Assembly: GCF_039680535.1 (NCBI RefSeq)
Contig: NZ_JBDKSS010000005.1
Span: 124,001 to 188,000 of the forward strand
DNA: 64,000 bases
DNA from: Parvibaculum sp039680535
GTDB lineage: Bacteria > Pseudomonadota > Alphaproteobacteria > Parvibaculales > Parvibaculaceae
Direction of reading: 5' to 3'
Within the stretch, counting starts at the first letter, position 1, and every line of letters starts with the position of its first letter. Shown in pieces: positions 63,024 through 64,000 of the stretch. Below the pieces are notes generated by a model, which saw only the letters and a list, made by a program, of their open reading frames with translations, was not told where the DNA came from and made no database searches. The position numbers and the translations under genes were made by a program.

Positions 63024-64000
63024 TTAGGCGAGATTTGTTCTTTCGCCAGCCGCCTCTTGCGGGACATGACCCAGCGCGCTGCGGCGGGAGGCCCAGAAGC
63101 CGAGGGCACGCGCCAATGCGTCCGGCATGATCGGCTTGGAGAGATAGTCGTCCATGCCGGCCGCCAGACAGGTCTGGCGGTCCTCCGCCATGGCGTTGGC
63201 GGTGAGGGCGATGATGGGAAGGCTGGAGCGCTCGTCGGCGAGGGCGCGAATCCGGCGCGTAGCTTCAAAGCCGTCCATGCCCGGCATATGGAGATCCATC
63301 AACACAAGATCGAGCGCCTCGCGCCTGTCGAGGCAGGCAAGCGCCTCCTCGCCATTGCGCGCGAGGACGACGCGGTGGCCGTCGCGCTCGAGAAGCGTGC
63401 GGGCAAGCAGCGCGTTGATGTCGTTGTCCTCGACGACGAGGATGCTGAGCGACCGGCGGAAAGGCGCAACGACCTCGGCGATACGCTCATCGGCATCGAT
63501 CTCGTTGATTGCGCCGCCGCCCTCCAGCCTTTCCGACCGGGCGAGCACTTCGAGCCGCGTCAACAGCGAAGAGGTCCGGACAGGCCGCACGAGATAGGCG
63601 TCGAACATGCTTGGAAAGACCGACGGCGCGTCGTCCTGCGCGATGAGGCCGGGCAGGCGATCGCGATCCTGCGGACGCAGCATGACGATGGCGCCGAGAT
63701 CGGGCGCAAGCGCCCGCGCCCTGGCCACCAGTTCCGCGCCGGGGCCTTCGGCCGTGTCGATGGGACAAATCAGAATATCTGCGGGCCGCTCGCGCAGCGC
63801 GACAGAGAGCGCTTCCGCATCGGGAACGAGGCGCACCTCGGCGCCGGCATGGCCTGCGCTGCGGGCGAGAGAGGCGCCAAGGATCGGACGATCGTCGAGG
63901 ATCAGGATGCCGATACCCTTGAGCGGATCGCGGATCGCCGGTGCGAGCTCAACGACGCCGACTCCGAGCGACACGCGGAAGAGCGAGCCCTGGCCCGGCT
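63024..64000 (-). CDS. Hybrid sensor histidine kinase (5' end outside window)
   Basis: The reading frame continues past the right edge. The first visible residues (PGQGSLFRVSLGVG) look like the end of a HATPase domain, so the kinase core is outside. Then comes a first receiver-like domain (about ILILDDRPILGASLARSAG) whose phospho-Asp position is Pro (DILICPID), so it is probably inactive. A second, intact receiver follows with VVEDNDIN, MDLHMPGMDG (phospho-Asp) and SKPIMP. Signal and partner are not visible. Confidence 0.85.
   Translation of the reverse strand, partial: PGQGSLFRVSLGVGVVELAPAIRDPLKGIGILILDDRPILGASLARSAGHAGAEVRLVPDAEALSVALRERPADILICPIDTAEGPGAELVARARALAPDLGAIVMLRPQDRDRLPGLIAQDDAPSVFPSMFDAYLVRPVRTSSLLTRLEVLARSERLEGGGAINEIDADERIAEVVAPFRRSLSILVVEDNDINALLARTLLERDGHRVVLARNGEEALACLDRREALDLVLMDLHMPGMDGFEATRRIRALADERSSLPIIALTANAMAEDRQTCLAAGMDDYLSKPIMPDALARALGFWASRRSALGHVPQEAAGERTNLA

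Overview
The window is a GC-rich, gene-dense piece of an alphaproteobacterial chromosome, most likely Hyphomicrobiales/Rhizobiales and possibly close to Parvibaculum (this last step is a guess from gene content and order). The reasons are: a dnaA / rpsT / mutM / ubiE / ubiB / coaBC / dut neighbourhood; an irr gene beside fabA-fabB-fabI; the order ybeZ(phoH)-ybeY-corC-lnt-XRE-metK-trmB-rimP-nusA-ylxR-infB-rbfA-truB-rpsO-pnp; a Fur/Mur-type regulator beside miaB; and an OlsB-type acyltransferase. I see no tRNA, rRNA, insertion sequence, phage or CRISPR array. Both end genes are cut by the window: dnaA on the left, a hybrid sensor kinase on the right.

Layout. 1-4 kb: dnaA (partial), a rhodanese, rpsT, a small periplasmic protein and mutM, all leftward. 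4-10.8 kb: ubiE-ubiB (ubiquinone), coaBC-dut, an Rrf2 regulator with cysK, and a bile-acid-symporter-like transporter, all rightward. 10.8-15 kb: an HxlR regulator divergent from a thioesterase, a MoeB/ThiF-like enzyme, a 2-hydroxyacid dehydrogenase and a secreted SH3 protein. 15-18 kb: a leftward rubrerythrin / Fe-S oxidoreductase / DUF3501 operon with irr just upstream. 18-21.4 kb: fabA, fabB, fabI and a VOC protein. 21.4-42.9 kb: a long leftward block for translation, RNA metabolism, tRNA modification and envelope work (pnp, rpsO, truB, rbfA, infB, ylxR, nusA, rimP, trmB, metK, an XRE regulator, lnt, corC, ybeY, ybeZ, miaB, plsC, fur, rimI, tsaB). 42.9-48 kb: nitroreductase, Nfu scaffold, metallo-beta-lactamase-fold hydrolase, Usp, DUF2333 and trpS. 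48-64 kb: katA (rightward), murJ-glnD, a small secreted protein, mutS, maeB, a DUF4399 protein, an OlsB-like acyltransferase, an AmpG-like MFS transporter and the hybrid kinase.

Most of the window is housekeeping. The most coherent less-described theme is iron and peroxide defence. Irr-box-like palindromes (TTAGAA-N3-TTCTAA type) sit a few bases upstream of a TTGACC -35 element in front of both the rubrerythrin / Fe-S oxidoreductase / DUF3501 operon and katA. katA carries a second such box over its -10/start region. irr itself has a different, perfect 7-1-7 Fur-family palindrome just downstream of its promoter. Other points to check are two probable non-canonical start codons (ATC for the SH3 protein, CTG for tsaB), twin operators in the HxlR/thioesterase gap, a nested palindrome over the ribosome binding site of the DUF4399 gene, and a small family of intergenic palindromic repeats.
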